A stretch of 64,000 bases of DNA from Candidatus Thermochlorobacter aerophilus (GTDB taxonomy: Bacteria; Bacteroidota; Chlorobiia; Chlorobiales; Thermochlorobacteraceae): positions 38,226-102,225 of the forward strand of contig PHFL01000049.1 of the NCBI GenBank assembly GCA_002794105.1, read 5' to 3'. This document shows positions 1 to 9,135 of this stretch, piece by piece; the first letter of the stretch is position 1, and each line of letters opens with the position of its first letter. Under the pieces are notes generated by a model. That model saw nothing but the letters and a program-made list of their open reading frames with translations. It searched no databases and was not told the DNA's origin. Position numbers and translations under genes: made by a program.

Positions 1-97
1 GGCACCGTAATGCATAACACATACGCTGTCAGTAGATTAACGAAGTAATCAAACAGTAAGCAAAACAATTTTTCAAACTAAACTTAAGCAAACGACC

Positions 98-412
98 ATG
101 GCGCCTGAACCACAACCGCAGCAACCTATTCAGCTCAATATCGAGATTGATGAAAAGACAGCAGAAGGCATCTACTCTAACCTTGTGCTCATCAACCACT
201 CAGCAGCTGAATTTGTCATAGATTTCACCCGAATTTTGCCCGGCATTGCAAAAGCCAAAATCAGCACCAGAATCGTGATGACACCGCAGCATGCAAAATC
301 CTTCTTGTTAGCGCTTCAAGAAAATATCCAAAAGTATGAGAGTGTCTTCGGACCAATCAAAATCATGGGGGAACCCGGCACTGCAATTGCAAATGGGCTT
401 TCGCATAGATAA
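98..412 (+). CDS. DUF3467 family protein
   Basis: A 104-residue soluble protein that resembles the small DUF3467 family, common in Bacteroidota and Chlorobiota and of unknown function. Visible features are a Pro/Gln-rich N-terminus, then a compact alpha/beta region with the family-like pattern IDEKTAEGIYSN, an HSAAEFVIDF segment, and a conserved-looking stretch with MTPQHAKSFLLAL. There is no signal peptide or membrane segment, so it should be cytoplasmic. The start is the first ATG in frame and no clear Shine-Dalgarno site precedes it. It is monocistronic as seen here and converges on the minus-strand gene ending at 444. Length is typical of the family. Confidence 0.85.
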   Translation: MAPEPQPQQPIQLNIEIDEKTAEGIYSNLVLINHSAAEFVIDFTRILPGIAKAKISTRIVMTPQHAKSFLLALQENIQKYESVFGPIKIMGEPGTAIANGLSHR

Positions 413-443
413 CAAAACGAAGCCTTCTTAATCAAACTGATGG

Positions 444-1711
444 CTACGGGCGCAAGCCAACTTCTTCGCTCGGTACACTCTCGTCGGTTTTGGCGACACT
501 GGTGACGAAGTAAAAATACAGCGTGCCTTTTTTGGCGGATGTATCGAGAAAGGTTTGTTCGTCTGGTTTAAGTGTTGCCAGAACCGTTGGCGTTTTACCA
601 CGCTCATAGCGGTGATTGAGGGTCCGGAGAAGTTTTTGGCGTAGCGATACAGCGAGAGGCGAATCGGCGTGTTTTTGAGCGGCAAGTTGCCGCTGGGCTG
701 CATATTAGGGTTGCCAAAATACTCGTAAGTAATTCTGCCTTTGAGTTGCGACATCTTTAGCAAAGGAGGTTGTATTATTGTGAATATTGGCGGTGATGGT
801 GGCGGTGGTGGTGGCGGGGGCTGTGGCGGCGGTTTTTGTGGAGTCGATGTCGGTGGCTTGAATTTGAACAGCCCGATTTCACTGCGCCCTTCGTTGCGTG
901 TGACCGGCACGCCACGCGTATCAACGGCTTGCACTTGCCATACCCACCCGATGGCTTGCGCATAGAGACTAAAACTTGGCAACGATGGGTTGTAGAAAAA
1001 TGAGGTGCCCACAATGCCCGATTGGTTAACCAAGGGTGAGTTGCTCTCAATGGCTTGACGGCGGTTTTGCCCTGCAAAGAGCGGTGCGATTTTCAAGTTG
1101 TATCGCACATTGCCGACAAACTGCACCGGCGTCCAGACAAAGGTCGGTGGCGCTTGGGAGAGCAGTTCCGCATTGTCGGCGGGCGAAACAATCGTTGGCG
1201 GGTCGGGAATCAAGACTGTAAATGTGCGGCATGGCACTTCCGCCAATGTTCGTCCAGTCTGGTCAAGAATTTTCACGCAAAATTCATAATTGCCTTCGGG
1301 AATGCTGTTGGTGGTAACTGCTGTGGAAATAAGCCGCTGGTCATAATCGACGGCTTGTTCAGAGACGAGGTCGCGACCGAAGAAGGTTGTGGTGGAAACG
1401 CCAGCGGGAATGGTGAAGCGCGGCACAGCGGCAGAGTTGTCGTTGCTGCGCGCAATAATGTTTTGATTTTCAATGTTTCGGATAAAGAACGATGCGCGGC
1501 AATTTGGAAGGGCGGCTGACCCACGATTGATGACGATGAGTTGGACGACGGTTCGGTCGTTAATCCAAGTCGAGAGTTGCGGCGGCGCGGGCGTTCTGAT
1601 GTTAAGTGTCGCAGAAAGTTGCGCCGAAGATAGCTCGGCGAAAAATAGCGTCATCAAAAAATACATTGAGAGTGTCAGCGCAGCAGATATAGAGATGTTT
1701 GCTTTTTGCAT
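444..1711 (-). pseudogene. Exported poly-proline/FnIII-like protein with a C-terminal frameshift
   Basis: Reads as an exported protein: a signal peptide (about residues 1-30), an Ig-like region, a WTPV..F segment typical of Bacteroidota surface proteins, then a run rich in proline (PPPQPPPPPPPP). After residue about 356 the frame loses its protein-like character. Reading the minus strand with one extra A in the A5 run (T5 on the plus strand, 633-637) gives an FnIII-like ending (FLDTSAKK, YFYFVTSV, PSEEVGLRP) with a stop at 444-446. The uncorrected frame instead runs to 428. A one-base deletion or sequencing error in the homopolymer is the simplest explanation. The gene lies 14 bp downstream of the barrel gene at 1726-3375 and is probably cotranscribed with it. 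Function unknown; it resembles the large TANFOR-like exported proteins but is much shorter. Confidence 0.6.
788..834 (+). repeat. G-rich low-complexity tract (poly-Pro codons on the other strand)
   Basis: An imperfect GGTGGC/GGCGGT run on the plus strand. On the minus strand it encodes the proline-rich linker of the exported protein at 444-1711. Such a run would normally need EF-P to translate, and the G-runs could form a quadruplex. Confidence 0.7.
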
Positions 1712-1725
1712 AGGTTACTGATGGT

Positions 1726-3375
1726 TTATTGAAGTCCGATGGTGTATTGAAGAATGCCTTGAAATTCACGAAAAGTCGGCGCAGTGGTCGTCGAGTTATA
1801 TGAGTTTGCCGAAATGTTCAGACTGATGGTGCCATAACTGCCAAGGTTATAGGATGCCGAGAGATTGCCCGTCAGTTGCGTATCGCTGCCGTTGGAATTG
1901 ATGAGGTTAACTCCGCCAGTCAGCGAAGTTGAAAGTTTGCCATCGAGGAAACTGTAGCTGACGGTTTCTGTCAGCGAAAGAATCGAGATGGAGTTGCCGC
2001 CAACATTGGCTTGGTTGTAAAGCAGCGTGGTTGCCAAGTTCAACGGCAATTGAAACGATTGCGCCCATGACGCCAGAAGCGTATGCGTAACATTGCGATT
2101 GGTCGTGCCGCCCAAAATGCTGCGGTCGTCGACATCTTGCAGGCTGTAACTTGCAAACACGGTGCTGGGTGCATCGAAGAGCGTGAATTGAAATCGCGGG
2201 GAGAGCACGAGCGACTGTGCCACGTTTTCAATGCGCAATGTGTCGTTGCGCGGCGTGGTTCTGATGCCATAGTTAGAATACTGCACATCTATTCCAATGG
2301 TTTGAGACAGTTGCGCCGTTGCCGAAAGGTTGGCAATGGTGCGTGAAGAAGGCGCAAGCCGATTCTCGCGCAAGTTGTTGAACCGCAAGCCAAACGAGCC
2401 ACGCAGCAATAAATTTCCAGAGAGAAGCTTGAGCGACGGCGAGAGCGTGAGGTCAAACAAATCGTTTTGCAGTTGCACATAGCCCAGCGAGACATAACCC
2501 GGACCAATCCAGCGCCCGTTGAGTCCGATGGTGAGCTCATCTAACGGTCGAGTGTTGATGGTCAGCACGGCGGCGCCATCGAGCTGCGAAGAGTAACGCA
2601 GTGTAAAAACAGGTAGATTAGTATCTTCAACTTTGGGAGAGCGCAGGTCGTTGCTGAAAAGCGATGCGCCAATTTCGCCGCTCACATCAATGCGCTCGGT
2701 GATAGGAAAGCCAAAGACAACTGACGCCGCCAAGTTTTCGGATGGGGGCGGTGTATTGGGCAGGGCGCAAATGGAGTTCGAGTCATCCACGGCGTAGAGG
2801 ATATTGAAGCCAATATGAAACCCGTTCATTTCTCCGGCGCCAATTTTAGCCGCAAACGTCTGGCGACGGTATTGACCAAAAAAGTTTTGTGAAGTATCGG
2901 CTTGAAGTGCCGTGCGGGCTTCGCCGTATAGCATGGCGACGCGAAAATTTCCAAGGTCGGTCTCTACGCCACCGCCGAGAATGCGCGCATCGCCGAACGT
3001 AAATTCGGAGAATTGTGTAGCAAAGTAACCAGCGTGCAGGGTCAGCTTCCCATCAAAAAATCTTGGGCTGACACCAAATTGATTAAAGGGCTGTTGCAGA
3101 GCCAATTGCTGCGTCGAGAGAAACAGTTGAAACGGCAGTTGGATTTGGTCGAAGAGCGTAACATTGGCTTGCAAAATTGCCCGTGCAATGCTCGAAGGGT
3201 AACGCGGGTTGGTGCCGCTTACGCCGTAGCCTTCGGCAGTTAAATTCAGGTTGCCACTCAGGCGAATGGGCGAGGGAGCATCGGCAGGAGTTTGCGCCTG
3301 CACGGAGCTCGTGGGTATCCATACTTGCAGCAAACAGAAGAGCAGCAGCACAAACGACGGGACTGATTTTCGCAT
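1726..3375 (-). CDS. Outer-membrane beta-barrel protein, unknown function
   Basis: A 549-residue exported protein. The signal peptide runs from about residue 1 to 28 (MRKSVPSF..., a leucine-rich core, ending SSVQAQ). The rest is a succession of amphipathic beta-strands with alternating polar and hydrophobic residues, many Asn/Ser/Thr, and a final strand ending YTIGLQ, as in outer-membrane barrels. The ATG at 3375 is preferred over the upstream TTG at 3396 because it sits directly before the charged signal-peptide N-terminus. The downstream poly-proline protein starts 14 bp after this stop, so the two probably form an operon and may work together at the surface. No specific family could be named. 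Confidence 0.65.
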   Translation of the reverse strand: MRKSVPSFVLLLFCLLQVWIPTSSVQAQTPADAPSPIRLSGNLNLTAEGYGVSGTNPRYPSSIARAILQANVTLFDQIQLPFQLFLSTQQLALQQPFNQFGVSPRFFDGKLTLHAGYFATQFSEFTFGDARILGGGVETDLGNFRVAMLYGEARTALQADTSQNFFGQYRRQTFAAKIGAGEMNGFHIGFNILYAVDDSNSICALPNTPPPSENLAASVVFGFPITERIDVSGEIGASLFSNDLRSPKVEDTNLPVFTLRYSSQLDGAAVLTINTRPLDELTIGLNGRWIGPGYVSLGYVQLQNDLFDLTLSPSLKLLSGNLLLRGSFGLRFNNLRENRLAPSSRTIANLSATAQLSQTIGIDVQYSNYGIRTTPRNDTLRIENVAQSLVLSPRFQFTLFDAPSTVFASYSLQDVDDRSILGGTTNRNVTHTLLASWAQSFQLPLNLATTLLYNQANVGGNSISILSLTETVSYSFLDGKLSTSLTGGVNLINSNGSDTQLTGNLSASYNLGSYGTISLNISANSYNSTTTAPTFREFQGILQYTIGLQ

Positions 3376-3440
3376 TCTCAATACTGACCGAGGCAAGCCG
3401 CCTGTTTTGAGTTAGAGATTCAGGCAGAAAGTTAGCGGGA

Positions 3441-3448
3441 TATTTTTG
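3441..3448 (+). promoter_or_regulatory. Possible TAnnTTTG promoter box
   Basis: TATTTTTG exactly matches the Bacteroidota -7 consensus TAnnTTTG, 68 bp upstream of the ATG at 3516. No convincing -33 TTG was seen at the expected distance. Confidence 0.25.
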
Positions 3449-3515
3449 CAGAAGTAGCGGACAATTTTAGAAATTGTGAGTGCAATCGAGAGAAATTTAA
3501 GTTCAAGTATCAACT

Positions 3516-4964
3516 ATGGCGCTGCTTTATGTAGAAAAACTTTTCAGAGCACTTTCAGATGAAGAACGTGAGCGCGTGAACGTGGAATTGCGTCAGGCGC
3601 GCTCGCCGATGCTATACGCCTTGTATAACATTTTAGTAGAGTTTGAAAAGAAAGGTAAAACACTTTACCGCTCAAAGTCACTTGCCTTCGAGCGCCTTTA
3701 CGGTCGCCCATACTCTTCCAAAGAAGATATCTATTTCGTAGCGAATGTCGGGCGTTAGCCAATAAACTTGAGCAATTTTTAGCACAGCGGGCGCATCAGC
3801 AGGATTTTGAGCAGAACAGACATCGCCAAGCCTTGCGGTTGCTGGAAGCCTTAGCTGAAAGACAACTGTGGCCGGAATTCAACTCATGCTATGAAAAAAG
3901 TCGCACGGCAGCCTTGCGCGCCTGTGAATTTGAGATTGCCTTGGCTATGGAACGGGTGTATGTGAAAAGTTTGAGCGCCACCAGTGTTCCAAGTGCACTC
4001 ACCTTGCAACAGATGCTCGATGCGCTCAGCCAAAGCGGACAGACCCTGCAACAATTTTTCTCGGCGACACGCTCATGGCTTTTGGCAATGCATGCTGTGG
4101 CCACGCACTACTTGCAACAGTATGGTGTCAAGACAAATGAATTTAGCGTTGCCACTTGAAGCGCCCGAAAATTTGCTATCACGCTACTTTGATGCAAAAG
4201 CCCGCGCCTTCGGCAGTCCTCACGGTGTGCAGAGCGTTGCCGCAGAACAAGCCTTAGAGGCAATCATGCTACTTGAAAATGAGACGCCAAAATTTCTCTA
4301 TGAGAAGATGTCGGCAATAGTCAATCTTGGCTTAGCCTATATGCTGAATGCCGAATATGAACAAGCCCAAGCCCGCTACGCACAAGCCATATCATTCTGT
4401 AACCAACATCACCTTGTGCTTGACCCCGGACTCGTGCTCAACTCGGTAAGCGTGCAGATGAAACTGGGGCACTATCTACCAGCTTTTCAACTGCTGAAAG
4501 CGCATTGGCATATCCTCTCCAAGACTGAGACGGTTTGGCAACGCGCACAAGTCATGCAGGTCTTCTGCTTGGTTTTTCTCAACCGCTGCGATGAGGCACA
4601 GCAACTTATTCCAACTCCGAAAGTCAGTACCAAGCACTCTGAATTTCTGCGGCGCTACTACCGATACGCTCAAATTGCGATTTACTACCAAGTCAGAGAC
4701 TATGATGCCGCTCTTAGCGAAGCGGAAGCCTTTGCTAAATACCTTAGGCGCCGCATCAAAAGCTCAAGCGTCGCTGAGGATAGAAAACTGATAAACTTGT
4801 ATATCCGCTTGATTAAGATGAGGATGCGTCCTGCTCTACGCAAACATGCGGTGTGTGCGCTTGCACAAGAGTTTGAAACAGCACTTGCAAAGCATAAGGT
4901 GCAAAGCGATACCTACCCGACCGCTTGGCTGAAGCGGGAGTTGGAGAAACTGAGCTCTGACTAA
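3516..4964 (+). pseudogene. Helical/TPR-like protein broken by two frameshifts
   Basis: Three overlapping frames read as one roughly 480-residue helical protein. Frame A (3516-about 3737) ends YSSKEDIYF before degrading. The next frame continues RSECRALANKLEQFLA and runs to about 4140. The third frame picks up at LALPLEAPENLL and runs to 4964 with TPR-like helices (AEYEQAQARYAQAI, YDAALSEAEAF). The shifts are near 3735-3740 (one base apparently missing) and near 4130-4155 (compensating), so the final frame equals the first. Either the gene is decaying or the assembly has indel errors. No membrane or signal sequence is visible, so the product would be cytoplasmic. The family was not recognised beyond being TPR-like. 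Confidence 0.6.
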
Positions 4965-4985
4965 CTCCATCTGGAAGCGTGTGCG

Positions 4986-5837
4986 CTACGGCGAGCATCT
5001 TTCACGCAACAAATCTATGGCTCGCAAGCGACCGCGAGAATCCAAGTGGCGCGCCCGCAATAGAGTGTATTGCGCCAAAATTTTTTCAGCTTCACGGTAT
5101 ATCAGGGAATCCGTGCCCGTGGGCACATACCCTTTGGGCACGGCATAGACAAATCGTCCCGTTTTTGCGGAATAGACGGGAATCTGAAAAAAATCGCGCT
5201 GGACAAAAACCCCAGTGCAATCTTGCGTCCGAGCCGCCTCAACGAAAAAAGTGATGGCGTGTTCAGGATAACCAAAGAGATAGCCATATGCACGGTAGCG
5301 GTCTAACTTCTCCTCAAACTCGGTGGTAGTGAGCACCGTGGCAGGATGTGATTCCGCAACGAAACCCCACTGTCCCCAAAAAGCTTGGTTGCGCCGAATA
5401 ATGTCCGATAGCAAGCGTTTGTCGACGGCGACAATTTCAAAAAATCGTTTGCCCTTATCGGCACGCCGAAACGGAATCAGGAAAAGCTCCACACGCTCGC
5501 TGCGAAGCGCATTGACAATGCGTTGATACTTTCGCAATTGCTCAAATTCAGGCTTGTCTGGAGATGTGGCATTGCGTATGCCCGCAGGCAAAGAATCAGG
5601 GCGCGCTACATTGAGACTAAACTGCGCAACCGTGCTAATCGGCTTGAGTGGTGCAAAGAGCGTGTAAAGTGCCTCGTTATCCAGCCCAATCGCTAAAAGC
5701 GAATCGGCAAGCTCTCGCTCTTCAGGTGAAAGCGAAGAGGTGTCGAAGCATTTGGCAACTTCACGCCGAGCCACATCCGATGCTTGACAGCCGATGAGCA
5801 ACACGCTAACCCAAACAAAAATGAGAAACTGTTTCAT
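4986..5837 (-). CDS. Putative lipoprotein, last gene of the TonB/DUF4876 operon
   Basis: A 283-residue protein beginning MKQFLIFVWVSVLLIGC, a clear lipoprotein signal with cysteine at residue 17, so it is probably anchored in a membrane facing the periplasm. The body is soluble, mixed alpha/beta, with no recognised domain. It contains segments such as ELFLIPFRRADKGKRFFEIVAV and IPVYSAKTGRFVYAVPKGYVP. The start at 5837 overlaps the stop of the upstream membrane-protein gene by four bases (ATGA), which argues for translational coupling and for this start over an upstream in-frame ATG at 5933. As the terminal gene of the surface operon it probably serves the same system. Function unknown. Confidence 0.65.
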   Translation of the reverse strand: MKQFLIFVWVSVLLIGCQASDVARREVAKCFDTSSLSPEERELADSLLAIGLDNEALYTLFAPLKPISTVAQFSLNVARPDSLPAGIRNATSPDKPEFEQLRKYQRIVNALRSERVELFLIPFRRADKGKRFFEIVAVDKRLLSDIIRRNQAFWGQWGFVAESHPATVLTTTEFEEKLDRYRAYGYLFGYPEHAITFFVEAARTQDCTGVFVQRDFFQIPVYSAKTGRFVYAVPKGYVPTGTDSLIYREAEKILAQYTLLRARHLDSRGRLRAIDLLRERCSP

Positions 5838-6238
5838 GGTGAAGTGTTTGGATGGCGCAAACTGCGCACAGCACAGAGAACCAATTGAACATTGAGACCA
5901 GCAATCAGCAAAAGCAAGAAAACTTGATGCCACTGGGTAGGCGAAGTGAAAAGATGCGCCACAGGATGAGCCAGATTGCTTAGGAGAAACAGCCCGCCAG
6001 CAAGAACGTTCAAAATCGTAAGCCAGCGCGCTTCAAAAAAAGCGTTGAGTGCGGCAAGCAAAAGATGTGTGGAAAAGACGATGGTCAATTGCCACAAAAG
6101 CCGCGTCAGGTTGGCTTCAAGCTCTGTTGGTGCACCGCTGTGCGAATAGGCTTGAGCAATCATGCCCAAGAGACTATGTGCCAGAAGTCCCAGTAACATG
6201 GCAAGCCAGAGCAGTGCCAGTTGAAATCGTGTTGCCAT
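5834..6238 (-). CDS. Small four-helix membrane protein
   Basis: A 134-residue hydrophobic protein with about four predicted transmembrane helices: LALLWLAMLLGLLAHSLL, a segment around LTIVFSTHLLLAALNAF, ILNVLAGGLFLLSNLA, and VFLLLLIAGLNVQLVL. Histidines (HSLL, THLL, HPVAH) lie near helix ends, which could suggest metal or heme ligation, but this is only a possibility. It follows the DUF6850-like barrel by 12 bp and overlaps the next lipoprotein gene by four bases, so it belongs to the same operon as the TonB receptor. No named family was recognised. Confidence 0.65.
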   Translation of the reverse strand: MATRFQLALLWLAMLLGLLAHSLLGMIAQAYSHSGAPTELEANLTRLLWQLTIVFSTHLLLAALNAFFEARWLTILNVLAGGLFLLSNLAHPVAHLFTSPTQWHQVFLLLLIAGLNVQLVLCAVRSLRHPNTSP

Positions 6239-6250
6239 GGCAAGTGTGCG

Positions 6251-7801
6251 TTAGAAGATGAGTTCTAATCCAGCGTTAAAATGATTTCGAGCATTGAGCC
6301 GTTCGCCGCTTTCAAGCTGTGCAGGACTTTGTAACAATCCGCCTTGCAGCACAAGGCGCGCCGTAGAATTGCCAAGTGCAGCGACAGGCGTCTCGAGTGC
6401 AAGTCGGAGCGCCAGCCAAAATCGGTTGGCAGCACTGACCAAAAAATCAGGGCGAACTAAAATCGGTGTAAGTGCCAGCGGTCGCAATGCCGCATAGCTC
6501 GATGCCGTAACGAAACCCGCTCCGCCTGAAAGATGCGCCAGCACGATAAAAGATGTGCCCAACGGTTGCGCCGTGCCCAGCATCGCTTGAACGCAAAGCA
6601 AAGTGCGTTGCCAATCGGTCTCTGCCAAAATATCTCGCCGTGAAAGCAAGGAAAGTGACGCATATATGCCAAAAGAGAGCGGAGCATAAAGGCGCGATGT
6701 GCCTTGCCAACCATCAAGGGCAACGGATACCTCTTGCAGTTGGTCAATCGTATTGACGGCAAGGAAAATAGGGTCGGTGCCGCGCCCCTCGCGCCACTTG
6801 CCACGAAAGCAAACTTCTGCACCAAAGTCAGCGTGCGTGTATCGAGCCGCCAAGGTGAAGCTAAGCTGGCGTTCATCGTAGCGTCCAGCAAATCGGAATG
6901 CGGTGCGGTTGAGTTCAGGCGAAAAGGCTAAATCTTGCGTGCTATCTTGACGAGCCAAGAATGAAACGCCTAATGCGCCTTGCCAAGTGCCCAGTGTGCC
7001 TTGTGCGTGAATGCCAAGCCCAAAGCCTTCACCAAAGGTGCGCCGTTCAGCCGAGTTGAGCACGGTGCTGTTGGCAGTGCCCAGACCGCGCAAATAAATG
7101 AGTTGCGGGAAACTGACATCGGCGGTGCCAAACTCGCCTTCTTCAAAGCAGGAAAGGTATGTCGCACTTAGCCCAAAGTGAAGGCTCGGCGAAAGATGAA
7201 AGGCAAAACTGGGCAGCAAACGAATGTTGCGAGTGCGAAACAGCGGACGTGCACCACTCTGTCGCGCGCCTTGCCCGACATCGTAATCGGCAACCAGCCC
7301 TACACTGACCATATCCAAGAAAATCGGTGAGCCCAAAGCCGCTGAAAATGCAACCAAATCTTTTTGCCAATCGCCGCCGACAGAATCTGCCCAAATGAAG
7401 GGCGTGCCACGGTATGCGTCATGCACATTTGACCAGCGCACATCGGTTTCAAGACGGCGCTCGTAGTGCAGTGTGCCGTGCGTGGTCCAATTGCCAAAGC
7501 GCTGTGCGCCTTCGCTGAAAAAGAGCAGGGTGCTGACTGAAAGCGGTTCTTGCGGTCGGCGAAAATTGCCATTGCGTTGGGCAAACGTGGTGCCGACTCT
7601 GCCTTGTGTGGGCAACTCTACGGCGCAAAGTCCAGCGGCGTTTTCGCCATCGCGCCAGAGACTGGGGGCAAGGAAAGTTGGGCTATTGAGTGAAAAAGGC
7701 AAAAGTTGCTCTGCCGCAGGTTGTCCAAGTGCGGCAAGGGCAGCGAGCTCCATGCAGAGCACGCTGCCGATATGCCAAAGTGCAAAACGCCAACGGGTCA
7801 T
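6251..7801 (-). CDS. DUF6850-like outer-membrane beta-barrel protein
   Basis: A 516-residue exported protein with an N-terminal signal sequence ending near ALAALGQ, followed by many amphipathic beta-strands and a C-terminus ending NHFNAGLELIF, whose last residue is Phe as in BAM-assembled barrels. Its size, its strand pattern and its place directly after a DUF4876-like gene and a TonB receptor match the DUF6850 family of Bacteroidota; the family call rests partly on that context. The start ATG overlaps the stop of the upstream DUF4876-like gene (ATGA, 7798-7801), so translation is likely coupled. The role is unknown; a surface-export or uptake channel working with the receptor is the likely idea. 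Confidence 0.65.
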   Translation of the reverse strand: MTRWRFALWHIGSVLCMELAALAALGQPAAEQLLPFSLNSPTFLAPSLWRDGENAAGLCAVELPTQGRVGTTFAQRNGNFRRPQEPLSVSTLLFFSEGAQRFGNWTTHGTLHYERRLETDVRWSNVHDAYRGTPFIWADSVGGDWQKDLVAFSAALGSPIFLDMVSVGLVADYDVGQGARQSGARPLFRTRNIRLLPSFAFHLSPSLHFGLSATYLSCFEEGEFGTADVSFPQLIYLRGLGTANSTVLNSAERRTFGEGFGLGIHAQGTLGTWQGALGVSFLARQDSTQDLAFSPELNRTAFRFAGRYDERQLSFTLAARYTHADFGAEVCFRGKWREGRGTDPIFLAVNTIDQLQEVSVALDGWQGTSRLYAPLSFGIYASLSLLSRRDILAETDWQRTLLCVQAMLGTAQPLGTSFIVLAHLSGGAGFVTASSYAALRPLALTPILVRPDFLVSAANRFWLALRLALETPVAALGNSTARLVLQGGLLQSPAQLESGERLNARNHFNAGLELIF

Positions 7802-9027
7802 TGTGGCAACTGTCGTGGTGTAGGTGGCGTGATGATTTCAAAATCATTGCCGCTGTTGTTGGTGTCTTGCAAAATCACACGTGTGCCTACGCGCCGTGCC
7901 AGCTTGCGGCGTGCACTCTTCGAGCTGTAAGTGTCGCCAGTGGAAACAAATCCAGCATCTAATGCAGCAGGAATGCGCTTGAAATTGCCACTTTGCGGAT
8001 TTTGCAAGGCTTCAAAGGCATCAATGATGCGTGAATTGGGAATGCGAATGCGCGGCGCAAACGCTGGCGAGGCACCGGGCACGCGCACGCTATCGGCAAG
8101 CATGTTCGGATACGCCTTGAAAATCACAATGCCCGGACCAAAGACTGACACCAGCCAATCAAAGCCGCCAGTGAAATAGACGCGCACAAGGTTGGGCACC
8201 GTGGGCGAATCAGCATCGCGGTTGTCAGGGCGCTCATTGAATGTTTCCCAGTCTGCACTCGATAAATCCACCGTGCGATTCTCGACGCCTGCAAAGGCTG
8301 TATCTGCACGATGATTGATACCATCTTGCGCAATGATGATGCTTTGTCCCGGCGCAAGTGGGTGCTGACGACCAGTGCCCGGAATCATCCAAATGCTGTT
8401 GACATACACATTATTTTGGTCGCTTTGAAATTCCGTAGGACGCGTGCCCGGATTGATTTGCCCTGCTGGACCATACACATCGGCAATGCAGAGACTATCG
8501 ACAAAAATCGTATCGGTGGAGTTGTTGTAAATCTCATGAAATTGGTCGGAGAAGTAAGTTCCGCCGCTGCGTGTGGTCGAGCCTGTCCAGTAACATTCTT
8601 TGATAACCAAATTGCCAACTGGTGAGCCAGCAAGGCGGAGCGTTACTACAGAATCAGCAACGCTGCGCAAAACAAAACCAGTGAGCACGGCATTAAGATT
8701 TTGTTCCACGGCAAAGCCTGTTAAAGTTTGGGCTTCGCTGGTAGAAAGACGTCGCGAAGCGCTGATTTCATATGTGCCGGGCAAAAGTCGAGAGAACCGT
8801 GCTTCACCAGCGGCATTTGTAACAGCCGAATCGCGGGTGCCGCTCTCGATATTGCGCACGCGCACGGTTGCGCCCGATGCCGCCGTTTGTGCATAGTTGC
8901 TCGGATAAAGCACGCGCACCGTCAGAGAAAAGGTCTGTGCTTCCGATGGCGAGCTCTGGCACGATGAAAGTTTCATGGCAAGAGCACCGATGCCAATGAG
9001 CAAGAGCAAAAACTTCAAAGGTTTCAT
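7798..9027 (-). CDS. DUF4876-like surface lipoprotein
   Basis: A 409-residue protein with a lipoprotein signal (MKPLKFLLLLIGIGAL... LSSC). After it comes a carboxypeptidase-regulatory-like fold (GATVRVRNIES, GEARFSRLLPGTYEISASR), then a lamin-tail-like region (NLVIKECYWTG, HEIYNNSTDTIFVDSL) and a C-terminal half with ADSVRVPGASP and GVENRTVDLSS. This matches my recollection of DUF4876 proteins in Bacteroidota, which sit beside TonB receptors. The start at 9027 is set by a strong Shine-Dalgarno site at 9031-9036; an in-frame upstream ATG at 9132 is rejected. Probably anchored in the outer membrane; substrate unknown. Confidence 0.7.
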   Translation of the reverse strand: MKPLKFLLLLIGIGALAMKLSSCQSSPSEAQTFSLTVRVLYPSNYAQTAASGATVRVRNIESGTRDSAVTNAAGEARFSRLLPGTYEISASRRLSTSEAQTLTGFAVEQNLNAVLTGFVLRSVADSVVTLRLAGSPVGNLVIKECYWTGSTTRSGGTYFSDQFHEIYNNSTDTIFVDSLCIADVYGPAGQINPGTRPTEFQSDQNNVYVNSIWMIPGTGRQHPLAPGQSIIIAQDGINHRADTAFAGVENRTVDLSSADWETFNERPDNRDADSPTVPNLVRVYFTGGFDWLVSVFGPGIVIFKAYPNMLADSVRVPGASPAFAPRIRIPNSRIIDAFEALQNPQSGNFKRIPAALDAGFVSTGDTYSSKSARRKLARRVGTRVILQDTNNSGNDFEIITPPTPRQLPQ

Positions 9028-9030
9028 AAT

Positions 9031-9036
9031 CCCTCC
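9031..9036 (-). promoter_or_regulatory. Strong ribosome binding site for the DUF4876-like gene
   Basis: GGAGGG on the minus strand, four bases before the ATG at 9027. It fixes this start over the in-frame ATG 105 bp upstream. Strong Shine-Dalgarno sites are uncommon in this window. Confidence 0.75.
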
Positions 9037-9135
9037 GTTTGATTTTGATGTGATAGAATTGATGCAAGCGGTTTGCATGTATGAGTGTTGCAGCAGCTTG
9101 CATGTTGTTGGAAAAACTCTCATGATGCGCACTCC

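Noticed and set aside
741..965. A glycine-rich frame on the plus strand
   Set aside because: It is the antisense of the poly-proline linker; low complexity explains it.
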